Notes under the pieces: generated by a model
Told to the model about the DNA's origin: nothing
The model's database searches: none
What the model saw: the letters and a program-made list of their open reading frames with translations, nothing else
Shown here: in pieces, positions 27,002 to 35,300 of the stretch
How positions within the stretch are numbered: position 1 is the first letter of the stretch
How the letters are laid out: every line of letters starts with the position of its first letter
Assembly: GCA_050014015.1 (NCBI GenBank)
Contig: JBEKEC010000019.1
Coordinates: 1-64,000 of the forward strand
Direction of reading: 5' to 3'
DNA: 64,000 bases
DNA from: PALSA-1353 sp050014015
GTDB lineage: Bacteria > Planctomycetota > Phycisphaerae > Tepidisphaerales > Tepidisphaeraceae
Translations under genes and position numbers: made by a program

Positions 27002-27775
27002 TCACTTCTTTTCCGCCTGGTCAAGCGTCTGCAATTCCTGCTCGTTCGCCTCGCCCAGCACAAATCGCTTGACCGTTTCGTTGCTCGTGTTGCGGATGTC
27101 CTCGGCGTTGCCGTCGAAGATCAGCCTGCAGTCGTACAGCATGACGATGCGATCGGCCACCTTCATGGCGCTGTTCATGTCGTGGGTGACAACGATGCTG
27201 GTGACGTCCAGTTCGCGCTGGAGCTTGAGAATCAGTTCGTTGATCACGTCCGATCGAATCGGGTCCAGGCCGGTCGTCGGCTCGTCGTACAGGATGACCT
27301 CCGGATCGAGGGCAATCGCCCGCGCCAGCGCCACCCGCTTTCGCTGGCCGCCCGACAGCTCGGCCGGCATCTTCCCGCCGACGTCGGATAATCCGACCAT
27401 CCGCAGTTTCTGCTGCACGATTTTGGCGATTTCTTCTGGCTTCTTGTCCGTGTGTTCCACCAGCGGAAAGGCGATGTTTTGCGCCACGGTGTCGGAATCG
27501 AAAAGTGCGCCCTGCTGAAACAGGAACCCGAATCGCTGCCGAACCTTCATGAGGTCGCGCTCGGCCAGGTTGTCTATGCGATGGTCGGAGAACCAGACTT
27601 CCCCCCGGTCCGGTTTGAGCAGCCCGACGATCGTCTTCAGCAAAACGCTTTTCCCGCTGCCGCTGACGCCGATGATGACCAGGCATTTCCCTCTTTCTAT
27701 TTGCAGGCTGATGTCGTTGAGGACTTCGATCCAGCCGAATCGCTTGTACACGTGCCGCAGTTCGATCAATGCCAT
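27002..27775 (-). CDS. mlaF: MlaF-type ABC transporter ATPase
   Basis: 257 residues. Walker A is GVSGSGKSV, the signature is LSGGQRKRV, Walker B is VILYDEP, and the H-loop is VVTHDM. GLDPIRSDVI after Walker B is typical of MCE-associated ATPases. It energises lipid movement between membranes together with MlaE and MlaD. It lies 13 bp after mlaE and about 27 bp before mlaD. Confidence 0.92.
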   Translation of the reverse strand: MALIELRHVYKRFGWIEVLNDISLQIERGKCLVIIGVSGSGKSVLLKTIVGLLKPDRGEVWFSDHRIDNLAERDLMKVRQRFGFLFQQGALFDSDTVAQNIAFPLVEHTDKKPEEIAKIVQQKLRMVGLSDVGGKMPAELSGGQRKRVALARAIALDPEVILYDEPTTGLDPIRSDVINELILKLQRELDVTSIVVTHDMNSAMKVADRIVMLYDCRLIFDGNAEDIRNTSNETVKRFVLGEANEQELQTLDQAEKK

Positions 27776-27787
27776 GGGGGACGCCGG

Positions 27788-28615
27788 TTAGTTTCCAAAA
27801 ACGCTGCGGATTCCGTAGAGGCCGATATACCAGTCTTGGGCGATCTGGGCGAAGAAGAAATTCATGATAATGATGCACAGGAAGCTGGCAACGAAGGACT
27901 CGGTGCAGGCGCGGCCCACGCCGTTGGCGCCGGCGCCGCAGTGGAATCCCTTGTAGCAGCTGATCAGGCCGATGGCGCCGCCGAAGAAAAGCGACTTGAT
28001 GATCCCCTCGTTGACCTGCCACATCTCCACGCCGACGTGCGCGTAATGCCAGAACGGCCCCGACGGAACGCCCAGCACCTGAACGCTGATGATCCAACCG
28101 CCGACGATTCCCGTGATGTCGCTGTAGATGGCGAGCATGGGGGTCAGCAGCAGGCAGGCGATGAAGCGCGGAACGACCAGAAATCGTATCGGGTCGGTTC
28201 CCATGACCCGCAGCGCATCGAGTTGCTCCGTGACGTTCATGGTTCCCAGTTCGGCTGCCAATGCCCCGCCGACCCGGCCCGCCAGCATCACCGCCGCCAG
28301 CACCGGCCCGATCTGCTTCACCACCGACAGGAAGATCACGCTTCCCATCCGGTCCTCCTGGCCAAGCGCCTTGAACTGGCTGAAGGTTTCGATGGCCATG
28401 ATCATTCCGATGAACCCCCCGGTCACGGCGATGACGGGGATCGATTGCACCCCGATCTCGAACAGTTGCGGCAAAAGCTGACGGATGCTTTTCCATCGCA
28501 AGCCCGTCGCGAACAGCCAGATGAACGTTCGCCCCGCGAAGTCGCAGAACTGGCCGAATTCGGCCAGCATGTTGTTGGTCCTTCGGCCGACGGTCTCGAT
28601 AAACTTTCCCGGCAT
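27788..28615 (-). CDS. mlaE: MlaE-family lipid transporter permease
   Basis: 275 residues with about five hydrophobic segments. The family signature is clear: AGRVGGALAAELGTM, then TEQLDALRVMG, and the later CYKGFHCGAGANGVG loop. It is the inner-membrane permease of an MCE-type phospholipid or sterol transporter, upstream of mlaF and mlaD in one operon. Some planctomycete operons also carry outer-membrane lipoproteins, but none is seen here. Confidence 0.92.
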   Translation of the reverse strand: MPGKFIETVGRRTNNMLAEFGQFCDFAGRTFIWLFATGLRWKSIRQLLPQLFEIGVQSIPVIAVTGGFIGMIMAIETFSQFKALGQEDRMGSVIFLSVVKQIGPVLAAVMLAGRVGGALAAELGTMNVTEQLDALRVMGTDPIRFLVVPRFIACLLLTPMLAIYSDITGIVGGWIISVQVLGVPSGPFWHYAHVGVEMWQVNEGIIKSLFFGGAIGLISCYKGFHCGAGANGVGRACTESFVASFLCIIIMNFFFAQIAQDWYIGLYGIRSVFGN

Positions 28616-28625
28616 GTTCGGGGAA

Positions 28626-28750
28626 TCATACGGCTGGTGCGCGCCCCTGGCCAGTGGCGCTCGCCGCCAATTCGCGCGCTATCCGCTCGATCGGATCACT
28701 CCAATCGCCGCGATCCCTTTGGCGGAACAGCCGCATCGTCGGAATTCAAG
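28626..28750 (-). pseudogene. 3' fragment of a TPR-glycosyltransferase gene
   Basis: On the minus strand, ending at the stop 28626-28628, about 39 codons read IPTMRLFRQRDRGDWSDPI and so on. This matches the C-terminus of the protein at 30045-31625 (YPTMRLFRQPSFGDWETPI). At DNA level, TGGCGGAACAGCCGCATCGT is identical in both places (around 28723 and 30131). The rest of the gene is missing, and a REP half-site and RAYT gene lie immediately beyond it. It is a relic of a second copy. Confidence 0.7.
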
Positions 28751-28760
28751 AAGCACCGTA

Positions 28761-28779
28761 AAAGGGGTCGGGAGTCTTT
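28761..28779. repeat. REP half-site (AAAGGGGTCGGGAGTCTTT)
   Basis: A 19-bp core, matching one arm of the palindromes at 29496-29549 and 30020-30067. It lies about 33 bp before the RAYT start codon. Confidence 0.75.
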
Positions 28780-28811
28780 GATTTGGATTCGGTGTATGTT
28801 AAACTGGATTT

Positions 28812-29546
28812 ATGCCAAGGCGGCGGCGGGTATCGACCGGCGGGATGGCGTATCACGTGCTGAATCGGGCCGTGGGGCGCGGTCGGTTGTTCGATGGGGA
28901 TGCGGATTACTTGGCGATGGTGCGCGTGATCGAGCACGTGCACAAGCGACTGCCAATGCGGATCGTTTGCTACTGTCTGATGCCCAATCATTGGCACCTG
29001 GTCCTCTGGCCGAAGGAAGACGGGGAATTGAGCGAATTCATGCGGCTGATGACGGTGACGCATACACAACGATGGCACGCGTATCATCACACCGCCGGGA
29101 CGGGTCCGCTTTATCAGGGCCGATTCAAGAGTTTTCCGATTCAACAGGACGAGCATTTCCTGACGGTCTGCAGATACGTCGAACGCAACGCGCTGCGGTC
29201 GAATCTGGTGAAATCGGCCCGGCGCTGGCAATGGAGCAGTCTGGCCAAGCGCGCCGCCCGGCAACTGCCGCCGTGGCTATTGCCGATGAAACAATGGCCG
29301 GTCAAAGCCCCGGCGGATTGGATCGCGTGGGTGAACCGATCCGAAACCACCGCGGAAGTAGAATCCATGCGCGATTGCGTCAAGCGAGGCCGGCCCTACG
29401 GAGATGAGCCGTGGCAGGAACAAACCGCCCGGCGATTGGAATTGGAATCGACGCTGCATCCGCGTGGCCGCCCACGCATCCACGCAAGCAAAGACAATTC
29501 AAAGGGGTCGGGAGTCTTTTCAATCAAAGACTCCCGACCCCTTTGA
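28812..29546 (+). CDS. REP-associated tyrosine transposase (RAYT, Y1/HUH family)
   Basis: 244 residues. The HUH motif is PNHWHLVLWP, and the catalytic Tyr lies in CRYVERNALR. Family hallmarks include MAYHVLNRAVGR at the N-terminus and GPLYQGRFKSFP before the Tyr helix. RAYT proteins nick single-stranded REP hairpins and are thought to spread REP repeats. REP copies flank the gene, and the last 13-15 codons (…KGSGVFSIKDSRPL) are encoded by the REP hairpin itself, which also provides the stop codon. Confidence 0.9.
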   Translation: MPRRRRVSTGGMAYHVLNRAVGRGRLFDGDADYLAMVRVIEHVHKRLPMRIVCYCLMPNHWHLVLWPKEDGELSEFMRLMTVTHTQRWHAYHHTAGTGPLYQGRFKSFPIQQDEHFLTVCRYVERNALRSNLVKSARRWQWSSLAKRAARQLPPWLLPMKQWPVKAPADWIAWVNRSETTAEVESMRDCVKRGRPYGDEPWQEQTARRLELESTLHPRGRPRIHASKDNSKGSGVFSIKDSRPL

Positions 29547-29549
29547 ATT
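29496..29549. repeat. REP palindrome (hairpin) at the RAYT 3' end
   Basis: Inverted repeat: AAAGGGGTCGGGAGTCTTTT, a short loop (CAATC), then AAAGACTCCCGACCCCTTT, with ATTC/GAAT extending the stem. A second full copy is at 30020-30067. Confidence 0.85.
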
Positions 29550-29557
29550 TCCCACCT

Positions 29558-29851
29558 TCATCCTGCGCGCAACAGTGCAATCAGATCGAGAATATCTTTT
29601 ATATCCCGCACCTCTAACATCACCCGGATATGTGGCGGATTTGGAACTGCCTCCGTATGCATTGCTTCCAGCAACGCGACGATGTCATCAACTTCTTCGG
29701 GACTAAGCGCGAGAGTTATATTGTATTTGCGAAACTCCGGATAGGTAGCAGGCGTCACGCCACCAAATTCCTTTTTTGCGCACGCTTGGAGTTGGCGAAT
29801 ACGCTGGCGCACCTCGTCAAGCCGAGTCCGCGACAAGCGAAATTGAGGCAT
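29558..29851 (-). CDS. uncharacterised protein between two REP hairpins
   Basis: 97 residues from the ATG at 29851; the frame is open to a TTG at 29974. I see no recognised domain: a basic helix (RTRLDEVRQRIRQLQACAKK) and a C-terminal helical part (VRDIKDILDLIALL). No RBS is evident for either start. It sits exactly between two REP palindromes, so it may be a passenger of REP activity or a small resident gene. Confidence 0.35.
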   Translation of the reverse strand: MPQFRLSRTRLDEVRQRIRQLQACAKKEFGGVTPATYPEFRKYNITLALSPEEVDDIVALLEAMHTEAVPNPPHIRVMLEVRDIKDILDLIALLRAG

Positions 29852-30019
29852 TGATGAATATAACAGCCGCGTGTGCGTTATGGTGAAGAACGCATGTGGA
29901 ATCATGCGTGCTTGCATTATCGTCATTGGAAAGTCCATCTTAATTTGTCGCGTTAGGTTGCTAACGCGTTCCAACGTGTTCTGGATGCCCGGAAAACAAT
30001 CCTAATCCTCTGGGGAAAT

Positions 30020-30067
30020 TCAAAGGGGTCGGGAGTCTTTTCCATCAAAGACTCCCGACCCCTTTTC
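30020..30067. repeat. REP palindrome at the TPR-glycosyltransferase 3' end
   Basis: Same arms as at 29496-29549 with loop CCATC. Its right arm encodes the last codons (KGVGSL) and stop of the TPR-glycosyltransferase gene on the minus strand. Confidence 0.85.
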
Positions 30068-31625
30068 CCATCCCTTTTCGCAGCAGCGTCTCGACCACTT
30101 TGCGAATCGGCGTTTCCCAGTCTCCGAAACTCGGCTGGCGGAACAGCCGCATCGTCGGATACCACGGTGAATCCTCGCGATCCAACATCCATCGCCAATC
30201 CGCCGCGTATTGCAGCATCACCCAAACCGGCCTGGCGAGCGCCCCGGCGAGATGCGCTGCCGACGTATCCGTCGAGACGATCAGATCCAACAGGGACATG
30301 ACCGCCGCCGTGTCGCCAAAATCGTGCAGCTCGGCTCCGAGGTCGATCAATCGCATTCCCGCGGGTGGTTGTTTCGCTTCCGCCGCGGCCGGACCCTTTT
30401 GCAAACTGTAGAATGTCACGCCGCCCACCGCCGCCACATCGCGCAATTGCCGCAGGCTCAATGAGCGCGCGGGGTTGCCCCTGAAGCTCGGGTTGCCGGA
30501 CCACACCAGCCCGATCCGCATCCGCCCTTCCGACGAGCCCAATCGCCTCGACCACGCCGTGACGCGATGCGTATCCGGCTTCAGGTATGGCGTCGTTCGC
30601 GGAATCGATCGCAAATCGGTTTTGAATGCCAGGGGAAGGCTCATCAGTGGCCAGTGAACGTCAAACGGCGGTAATGGTTGTCCCATGGCCGCCACTTGCG
30701 CAATATCGCCCAGCAAACCGGTCAATTCCGCCTGGCACTGCAAAACAATTCGCGCTCCAAGCGCCGCCACCATCGGGACGTACCTGACGAACTGGATTGC
30801 ATCGCCAAAACCCTGTTCGGCGTAGAGCAGAATCGTCTTGCCGTGCAAATCCTCGCCGGTCCATTGCGGTAGGCAAAGCCTCCGCTGCGGTTGGGTGAAC
30901 CGAGGGGCAACACCCGGACGCCACTGGTATTCCGCCCAGCCGCGCTCCAGATCGCCCAGCAGCAGATACAACATGCCCAGGTCCCAATGGGCCTGCCGAT
31001 AGTCCGGCTGGATGGCGATGGCGCGCGAGTAACTCGCAATCGCCTCGGAGAATTTCCTCTGATCTGCCAGCACCAGCGCCAGATTCTGATGCACCCGCGC
31101 GGCGCCCGGCTGCAAACGGACGGCGGCGGTCATGGCGGCGTGGGCTTCATCCAATCGGCCCAACTCCCGCAGTGCGCCCCCGAGATTGCCGTAGGCATCG
31201 GCGTAATCCGGCTTCAGTTGAATGGCTCGCTCAAATTCCTTCAGGGCGTCTTCGGGTTGTCGCCTTTCCCCCAGCGCCAGCCCAAGACTGTTATGAAACG
31301 TCGGCTCGCCCGGTTTGAGCGCGATGGCGCGCTGGAACGAGGCGACCGATTGGTCCAGTTTTCCCGCCTGACGCGAGAATTCACCGAGATTGGCATGAAG
31401 CTCGGCGACGAGCGGATGCGCCGCGGCGGCGCGGGCGGCGAGATCGACCGCCATGTCGATCCGGCCCGTTTGCATCGCCACGATGCTTAACAGGTGCAAT
31501 GCATCCCGGTGGTTCGGTTGCGCGCGCAGGATCTGGGCGCAGAGGGCTTCGGCCTCGGCGAAGCGGCCGGCGCGATGCTGCTCCTGGGCCATCTGCAAAA
31601 CGCGATCGACGCGAACCTGTGGCAT
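30045..31625 (-). CDS. TPR-glycosyltransferase (GT9/GT41-like) protein
   Basis: 526 residues. Residues 1-225 contain about six tetratricopeptide repeats (for example AELHANLGEFSRQAGKLDQS). The C-terminal half has the GT-B-like signature of this TPR family: ILLYAEQGFGDAIQFVRYVP, then RIGLVWSGNP, then IVSTDTSAAHLAGAL, which resembles the nucleotide-sugar site of ADP-heptose-type transferases. It probably adds sugars to protein or surface glycans; the acceptor is unknown. A 3' fragment of a paralogue lies at 28626-28750. The end of the gene is formed by a REP hairpin. Confidence 0.8.
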   Translation of the reverse strand: MPQVRVDRVLQMAQEQHRAGRFAEAEALCAQILRAQPNHRDALHLLSIVAMQTGRIDMAVDLAARAAAAHPLVAELHANLGEFSRQAGKLDQSVASFQRAIALKPGEPTFHNSLGLALGERRQPEDALKEFERAIQLKPDYADAYGNLGGALRELGRLDEAHAAMTAAVRLQPGAARVHQNLALVLADQRKFSEAIASYSRAIAIQPDYRQAHWDLGMLYLLLGDLERGWAEYQWRPGVAPRFTQPQRRLCLPQWTGEDLHGKTILLYAEQGFGDAIQFVRYVPMVAALGARIVLQCQAELTGLLGDIAQVAAMGQPLPPFDVHWPLMSLPLAFKTDLRSIPRTTPYLKPDTHRVTAWSRRLGSSEGRMRIGLVWSGNPSFRGNPARSLSLRQLRDVAAVGGVTFYSLQKGPAAAEAKQPPAGMRLIDLGAELHDFGDTAAVMSLLDLIVSTDTSAAHLAGALARPVWVMLQYAADWRWMLDREDSPWYPTMRLFRQPSFGDWETPIRKVVETLLRKGMGKGVGSL

Positions 31626-31644
31626 CGTTTATTTTGGCCGGGAT

Positions 31645-32301
31645 TCATTTAGCCCGGGCGTTGCGGATGGCCTCGACGAATTCCCTGGCGTTGGCGGTCA
31701 CGCCGGCCCAGTCGCTTTTTGCCAGCGCGTCCTTCGTCACCAGCGACGATCCCGCGCCGACGAACACCGCGCCCGCCTTGATCCAGTCCCCCGCGTTCTT
31801 CACGTCCACCCCGCCCGTCGGCGTCAGACGAAGCTGCGGCAGCGGGGCCAGAATGTCCTTGAAATATTGCGGACCCAGCACCGTCGACGGGAACACTTTC
31901 ACCACGTCCGCCCCAGCCGACCAGGCGCGGAGAATTTCCGTCGGCGTGAACGCGCCGGGAATCATGATCTTGCCATAGCGCCGGGTCGTCGAAACGATCT
32001 GCTCGTCGAACACCGGCGAAACGACGAACTGCGCCCCGGCCGCGATCGCGTCGCGCGCGGTCGCGGCGTCGATCACCGTGCCCACCCCGATGACCGCCCG
32101 GTCGCCGAAGCGGTCCGCCAGCATCTCGATCCCCGAGATCGCCTTGGGAGTGCTCATGGTGACCTCGATCGCCGGCACGCCGCCCGCCAGCAGCGCTTCG
32201 GTAATGCCCACGAGTTGGTCTTTGGAATTGGCGCGAATGACCGCGACCACGCCCGCATCCCCGACCGTCTTCAGATTCTGTTCCTTGGTTGCCATGATCA
32301 T
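31645..32301 (-). CDS. eda: 2-keto-3-deoxy-6-phosphogluconate aldolase (KDPG/KHG aldolase)
   Basis: 218 residues from ATG 32301 (ATG 32295 is also possible; an AGG lies 9 nt upstream of 32301). The active-site signature is present: AIEVTMSTPKAIS (Glu), the Schiff-base Lys in GADVVKVFPST, and LTPTGGVDVKN. It cleaves KDPG to pyruvate and glyceraldehyde 3-phosphate in the Entner-Doudoroff pathway, or 4-hydroxy-2-oxoglutarate. It stands alone; no edd gene is in the window. Confidence 0.92.
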   Translation of the reverse strand: MIMATKEQNLKTVGDAGVVAVIRANSKDQLVGITEALLAGGVPAIEVTMSTPKAISGIEMLADRFGDRAVIGVGTVIDAATARDAIAAGAQFVVSPVFDEQIVSTTRRYGKIMIPGAFTPTEILRAWSAGADVVKVFPSTVLGPQYFKDILAPLPQLRLTPTGGVDVKNAGDWIKAGAVFVGAGSSLVTKDALAKSDWAGVTANAREFVEAIRNARAK

Positions 32302-32518
32302 GTTGTAGCACCTAGCGGTCCGTGACAAAAGTCCTGCGAGCCGATACGTCGCGGCATTGCATCAGGACGGGAGTGCTTGGCCTCCCGACCGACGTGTCGA
32401 GACGAAGCAGTATTGCTTGCCATGGACAGGTCATTGGCGTAGCGTGTCGAGCGCTGCATGTGGCGCATGATGAAGTCGAGACGGCTATGCCGATGTACCG
32501 GAATAACGGACGGATGCC

Positions 32519-32965
32519 ATGGCAGACCTCGATCTAACCCAAGCTGAAGCTGACGAGTTGCTCCGGATGGAAAATGTCCGCACCGATGACAAGGAATACC
32601 TGTACCCCACCATGGGCTTGCTTACCGTACCGTTGGCATCCAAAGACCGATCTGAAAGCTTCTTGCGCGACATCCGTCGCGTTCGTATTGATATTTCCAA
32701 GGTCACCTACCAGAACCGAGCCCGCCAGGTCGTGGTGCTGGCTAGGCTCGACCTCAATGGCCCAAGACATCGCAATCCTGACGATGCCGAGATTCCCTGC
32801 CCACACCTTCATGTTTACCGGGAGGGATTTGGTGACAGGTGGGCCTATCCGCTCTCGCCCGGAGAGTTCACTAACCCGGCTGATCCGTGGCAAACGCTTC
32901 AGGATTTCATGCGGTACTGTAACGTTACAGAACCGCCTATAATTAGCCGAGGAATATTCACATGA
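32519..32965 (+). CDS. DUF6978-like protein, first gene of a two-gene module
   Basis: 148 residues. The N-terminus (LDLTQAEADELLRMEN) and later IPCPHLHVYREGFGDRWAYP resemble the DUF6978 family, which I recall next to DUF1828 proteins; this recognition is from memory. Its stop overlaps the ATG of the next gene (ATGA at 32962-32965). The pair sits alone between KDPG aldolase and the exporter operon. A toxin-antitoxin or defence role is possible but not shown. Confidence 0.6.
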   Translation: MADLDLTQAEADELLRMENVRTDDKEYLYPTMGLLTVPLASKDRSESFLRDIRRVRIDISKVTYQNRARQVVVLARLDLNGPRHRNPDDAEIPCPHLHVYREGFGDRWAYPLSPGEFTNPADPWQTLQDFMRYCNVTEPPIISRGIFT

Positions 32966-33726
32966 TCGACGAGATTAAGAACCTCATCGATCGCTACGTC
33001 GATTGGCTGCGCGACAAGTCCCAACTGCGCGAAGTTGGCGACAGCATTGAGGTCACCACGCCGTACCTCGATCGCCACAACGACTACCTTCAGTTTTACG
33101 TCAAGCGGTCCAATGGACATTTCATGCTGACCGACGACGGGTACGTAGTGCAGGATCTCCTAATGTCCGGGTGCAACCTAGACTCTAAAAAAAGAAGAGA
33201 TTTGCTTCACGTGACTCTGAACGGATTCGGTGTGCAGCTTGACGGCGACGCGATCACCACGAAGGCCACGCGAGAAAGCTTTTCCCTGCGCAAGCATAAT
33301 CTCGTGCAGGCAATGCTAGCGGTCAACGACCTGTTTTATCTTGCCACGCCGACTGTAACCAGTCTGTTCCTGGAGGATGTTACCCTTTGGCTGGAGGCCA
33401 GCGAAATTCGTTGCGTGTCTAACATTCGTTTTCCCGGAAAGAGCGGTTATGACCACCGCTTCGATTTTGCGATCCCGAAGTCCCGTACGCGCCCCGAGCG
33501 TCTTCTTAGGGCGATCAATCGACCAGATCGTGATGCGGCTGAGGCCCTCGCTTTCGCGTGGGTTGACACCAAAGAGACACGGCCCGAGGGATCGGAAGCC
33601 TACGCCATGCTCAACGATTCCGAATCTCGGCTGCTTGACCCCGTACTCGACGCTTTGACCAGCTACGACGTAGTGCCCATTCCTTGGAGCCAGCGAGAGC
33701 AATTCAAGCCCAAATTGGTCGCATAG
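32962..33726 (+). CDS. DUF1828/DUF1829-like protein
   Basis: 254 residues. The N-terminal ~100 residues fit DUF1828: VTTPYLDRHNDYLQFYV, then GHFMLTDDGYVVQDLL, then a KRRDLLHVTLNGFGVQL helix-strand. The C-terminal part (LFLEDVTLWLEA … YDHRFDFAIPKSRTRP … LAFAWVDT) fits DUF1829, which is reminiscent of a nuclease-like fold. It overlaps its partner gene by 4 bp. Function is unknown; such pairs appear as mobile accessory modules. Confidence 0.65.
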   Translation: MIDEIKNLIDRYVDWLRDKSQLREVGDSIEVTTPYLDRHNDYLQFYVKRSNGHFMLTDDGYVVQDLLMSGCNLDSKKRRDLLHVTLNGFGVQLDGDAITTKATRESFSLRKHNLVQAMLAVNDLFYLATPTVTSLFLEDVTLWLEASEIRCVSNIRFPGKSGYDHRFDFAIPKSRTRPERLLRAINRPDRDAAEALAFAWVDTKETRPEGSEAYAMLNDSESRLLDPVLDALTSYDVVPIPWSQREQFKPKLVA

Positions 33727-33791
33727 CGAAGCGCCTGCTCTTCTCGTAATGACTGCGAAGATCGGGCTGGCCTTTCAGTCACAAGCTACGT

Positions 33792-35288
33792 CTATTCCCA
33801 CCCGCCCCCCAGCGCTTTGTACAGCGCCACCAGATCCGCCGACACCTGCTGCTCGCTCTGGGCCATCGAGTCCTGCGCTCCAAACAGGCTGCGCTGCGCA
33901 TCCAGCACGCTCAGGAAATCGGCGCTGCCCTTCTCGAAAAGCTCGGTGGACAGATCCACGGCTTTCTGGTTGGCGGCGACCGCCTCGCGCAGCGATTGCA
34001 AACGCACCTGCTCGCGGTTGTATGCCACCAGCGCGTCGTCCACGTCGCCCAGGCTTTGCAGCACCGCCTTGCGATACGCCTGGAGCGCTTCCGCCTGACG
34101 CTCGTTTTGGACGTGAATGTTCGACGTGACCTTCCCGGCATTGAAGATGTCCCAGGTGACGCCCGGGGCGATGTCGTACATCCGGCTGGAATAATCGAAC
34201 AGTTGTTTTAACCTTTGCGATCCGACCCCCAACGCTCCGGTTATGGAGAACTTCGGGAACAGATCGGCGGTGGCGACCCCGATCTGCGCCGTCGCCGCCG
34301 CAAGCTGCCGCTCGGCGCGCCGCACGTCCGGACGCCGCCGCAGCAATTCCCCCGGCAAGCCCGGCGGTACGCTCCCCGGACCCACCGGGATCGGCTCCAC
34401 CACGCTCAATTCATCCGACAACGAACCCGGATCCTGGCCCAGCAATATCCCCAGATGGTGAATGGTCTGGCGAATTTGCCCTTCCAGCGTCGGCACGATC
34501 GCCGCCGTCGTCGCCACTTGCGCTTCCTGCTGCGCCACGTCGAGATACGGCACCAGGCCCCCCTCCGCCTTGCGCCGCGTCAATTCCAACGTCTGCTCCT
34601 GGCTTTGAAGATTGTCCTGGGCAAGCTGCAATTCGCGCTGCGACCCCCGCAGCTCGATGTAGTTCACGGCCACCTCCGCCAGCATCGACACCAGAACGTC
34701 CCGTTGGTCCCACTGTGCCGCCTGAACGCTGTAGCTCGCCGCCTCGATCGCCCGCCGATTTCCCCCGAACACGTCGATTTCCCACGTCATGTCGAATCCC
34801 GCCTGCCACAGATCGGACTCCACCAAACTGTTGATGGGTATCTGCGAGCTGGACGCGGAAGAAGAAAACCCCGCAATTTCGGCCGAATTCAGGCTCGTCC
34901 GGGTATGAGTGTATCCCCCCTGCGCCCCGACGTCGGGGAAAAGCCCGGATACGAGAATCCCCCGATTGAACCGCGCCTCGCGAATCCGCGCCTCCGCCGC
35001 CAGCAGGTCGGGATTGCCGCCAACGGCGCGGTCGATCAACCGGTTCAACGTCGGGTCGTTCAGCGTCTCCCACCAACGCTGATAGTCGGGCCGCGTGCTG
35101 CCGCCCGCCGCGGATCGGCTCGTCGGCTGCGTCGCCGAGCCGATCTCGCTGTACTGCTCCGGCGTCTTCGTGTCCGGCTGTTTGTAATCCGGCCCTACCG
35201 CGCAACCCCATAATGCCAGCATGGCCATTGGAATCGCGATCGCCAGGGCACGCGGTTGGCTCGGAAGAAACTCTCGGAACTCGATCAT
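33792..35288 (-). CDS. outer membrane efflux lipoprotein (NodT/OprM type)
   Basis: 498 residues. A signal peptide ends in a lipobox (MLALWGC), followed by VGPDYKQP, the usual start of OMF lipoproteins. Two OEP repeats follow, with the typical helical hairpins (ESDLWQAGFDMTWEIDVFGG and LGVGSQRLKQLFDYS). It forms the outer-membrane channel of a tripartite exporter. It is the last gene of the TetR-permease-ATPase-MFP-OMF operon, 12 bp after the MFP gene. Confidence 0.92.
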   Translation of the reverse strand: MIEFREFLPSQPRALAIAIPMAMLALWGCAVGPDYKQPDTKTPEQYSEIGSATQPTSRSAAGGSTRPDYQRWWETLNDPTLNRLIDRAVGGNPDLLAAEARIREARFNRGILVSGLFPDVGAQGGYTHTRTSLNSAEIAGFSSSASSSQIPINSLVESDLWQAGFDMTWEIDVFGGNRRAIEAASYSVQAAQWDQRDVLVSMLAEVAVNYIELRGSQRELQLAQDNLQSQEQTLELTRRKAEGGLVPYLDVAQQEAQVATTAAIVPTLEGQIRQTIHHLGILLGQDPGSLSDELSVVEPIPVGPGSVPPGLPGELLRRRPDVRRAERQLAAATAQIGVATADLFPKFSITGALGVGSQRLKQLFDYSSRMYDIAPGVTWDIFNAGKVTSNIHVQNERQAEALQAYRKAVLQSLGDVDDALVAYNREQVRLQSLREAVAANQKAVDLSTELFEKGSADFLSVLDAQRSLFGAQDSMAQSEQQVSADLVALYKALGGGWE

Positions 35289-35300
35289 GTTGCGCCTTCC

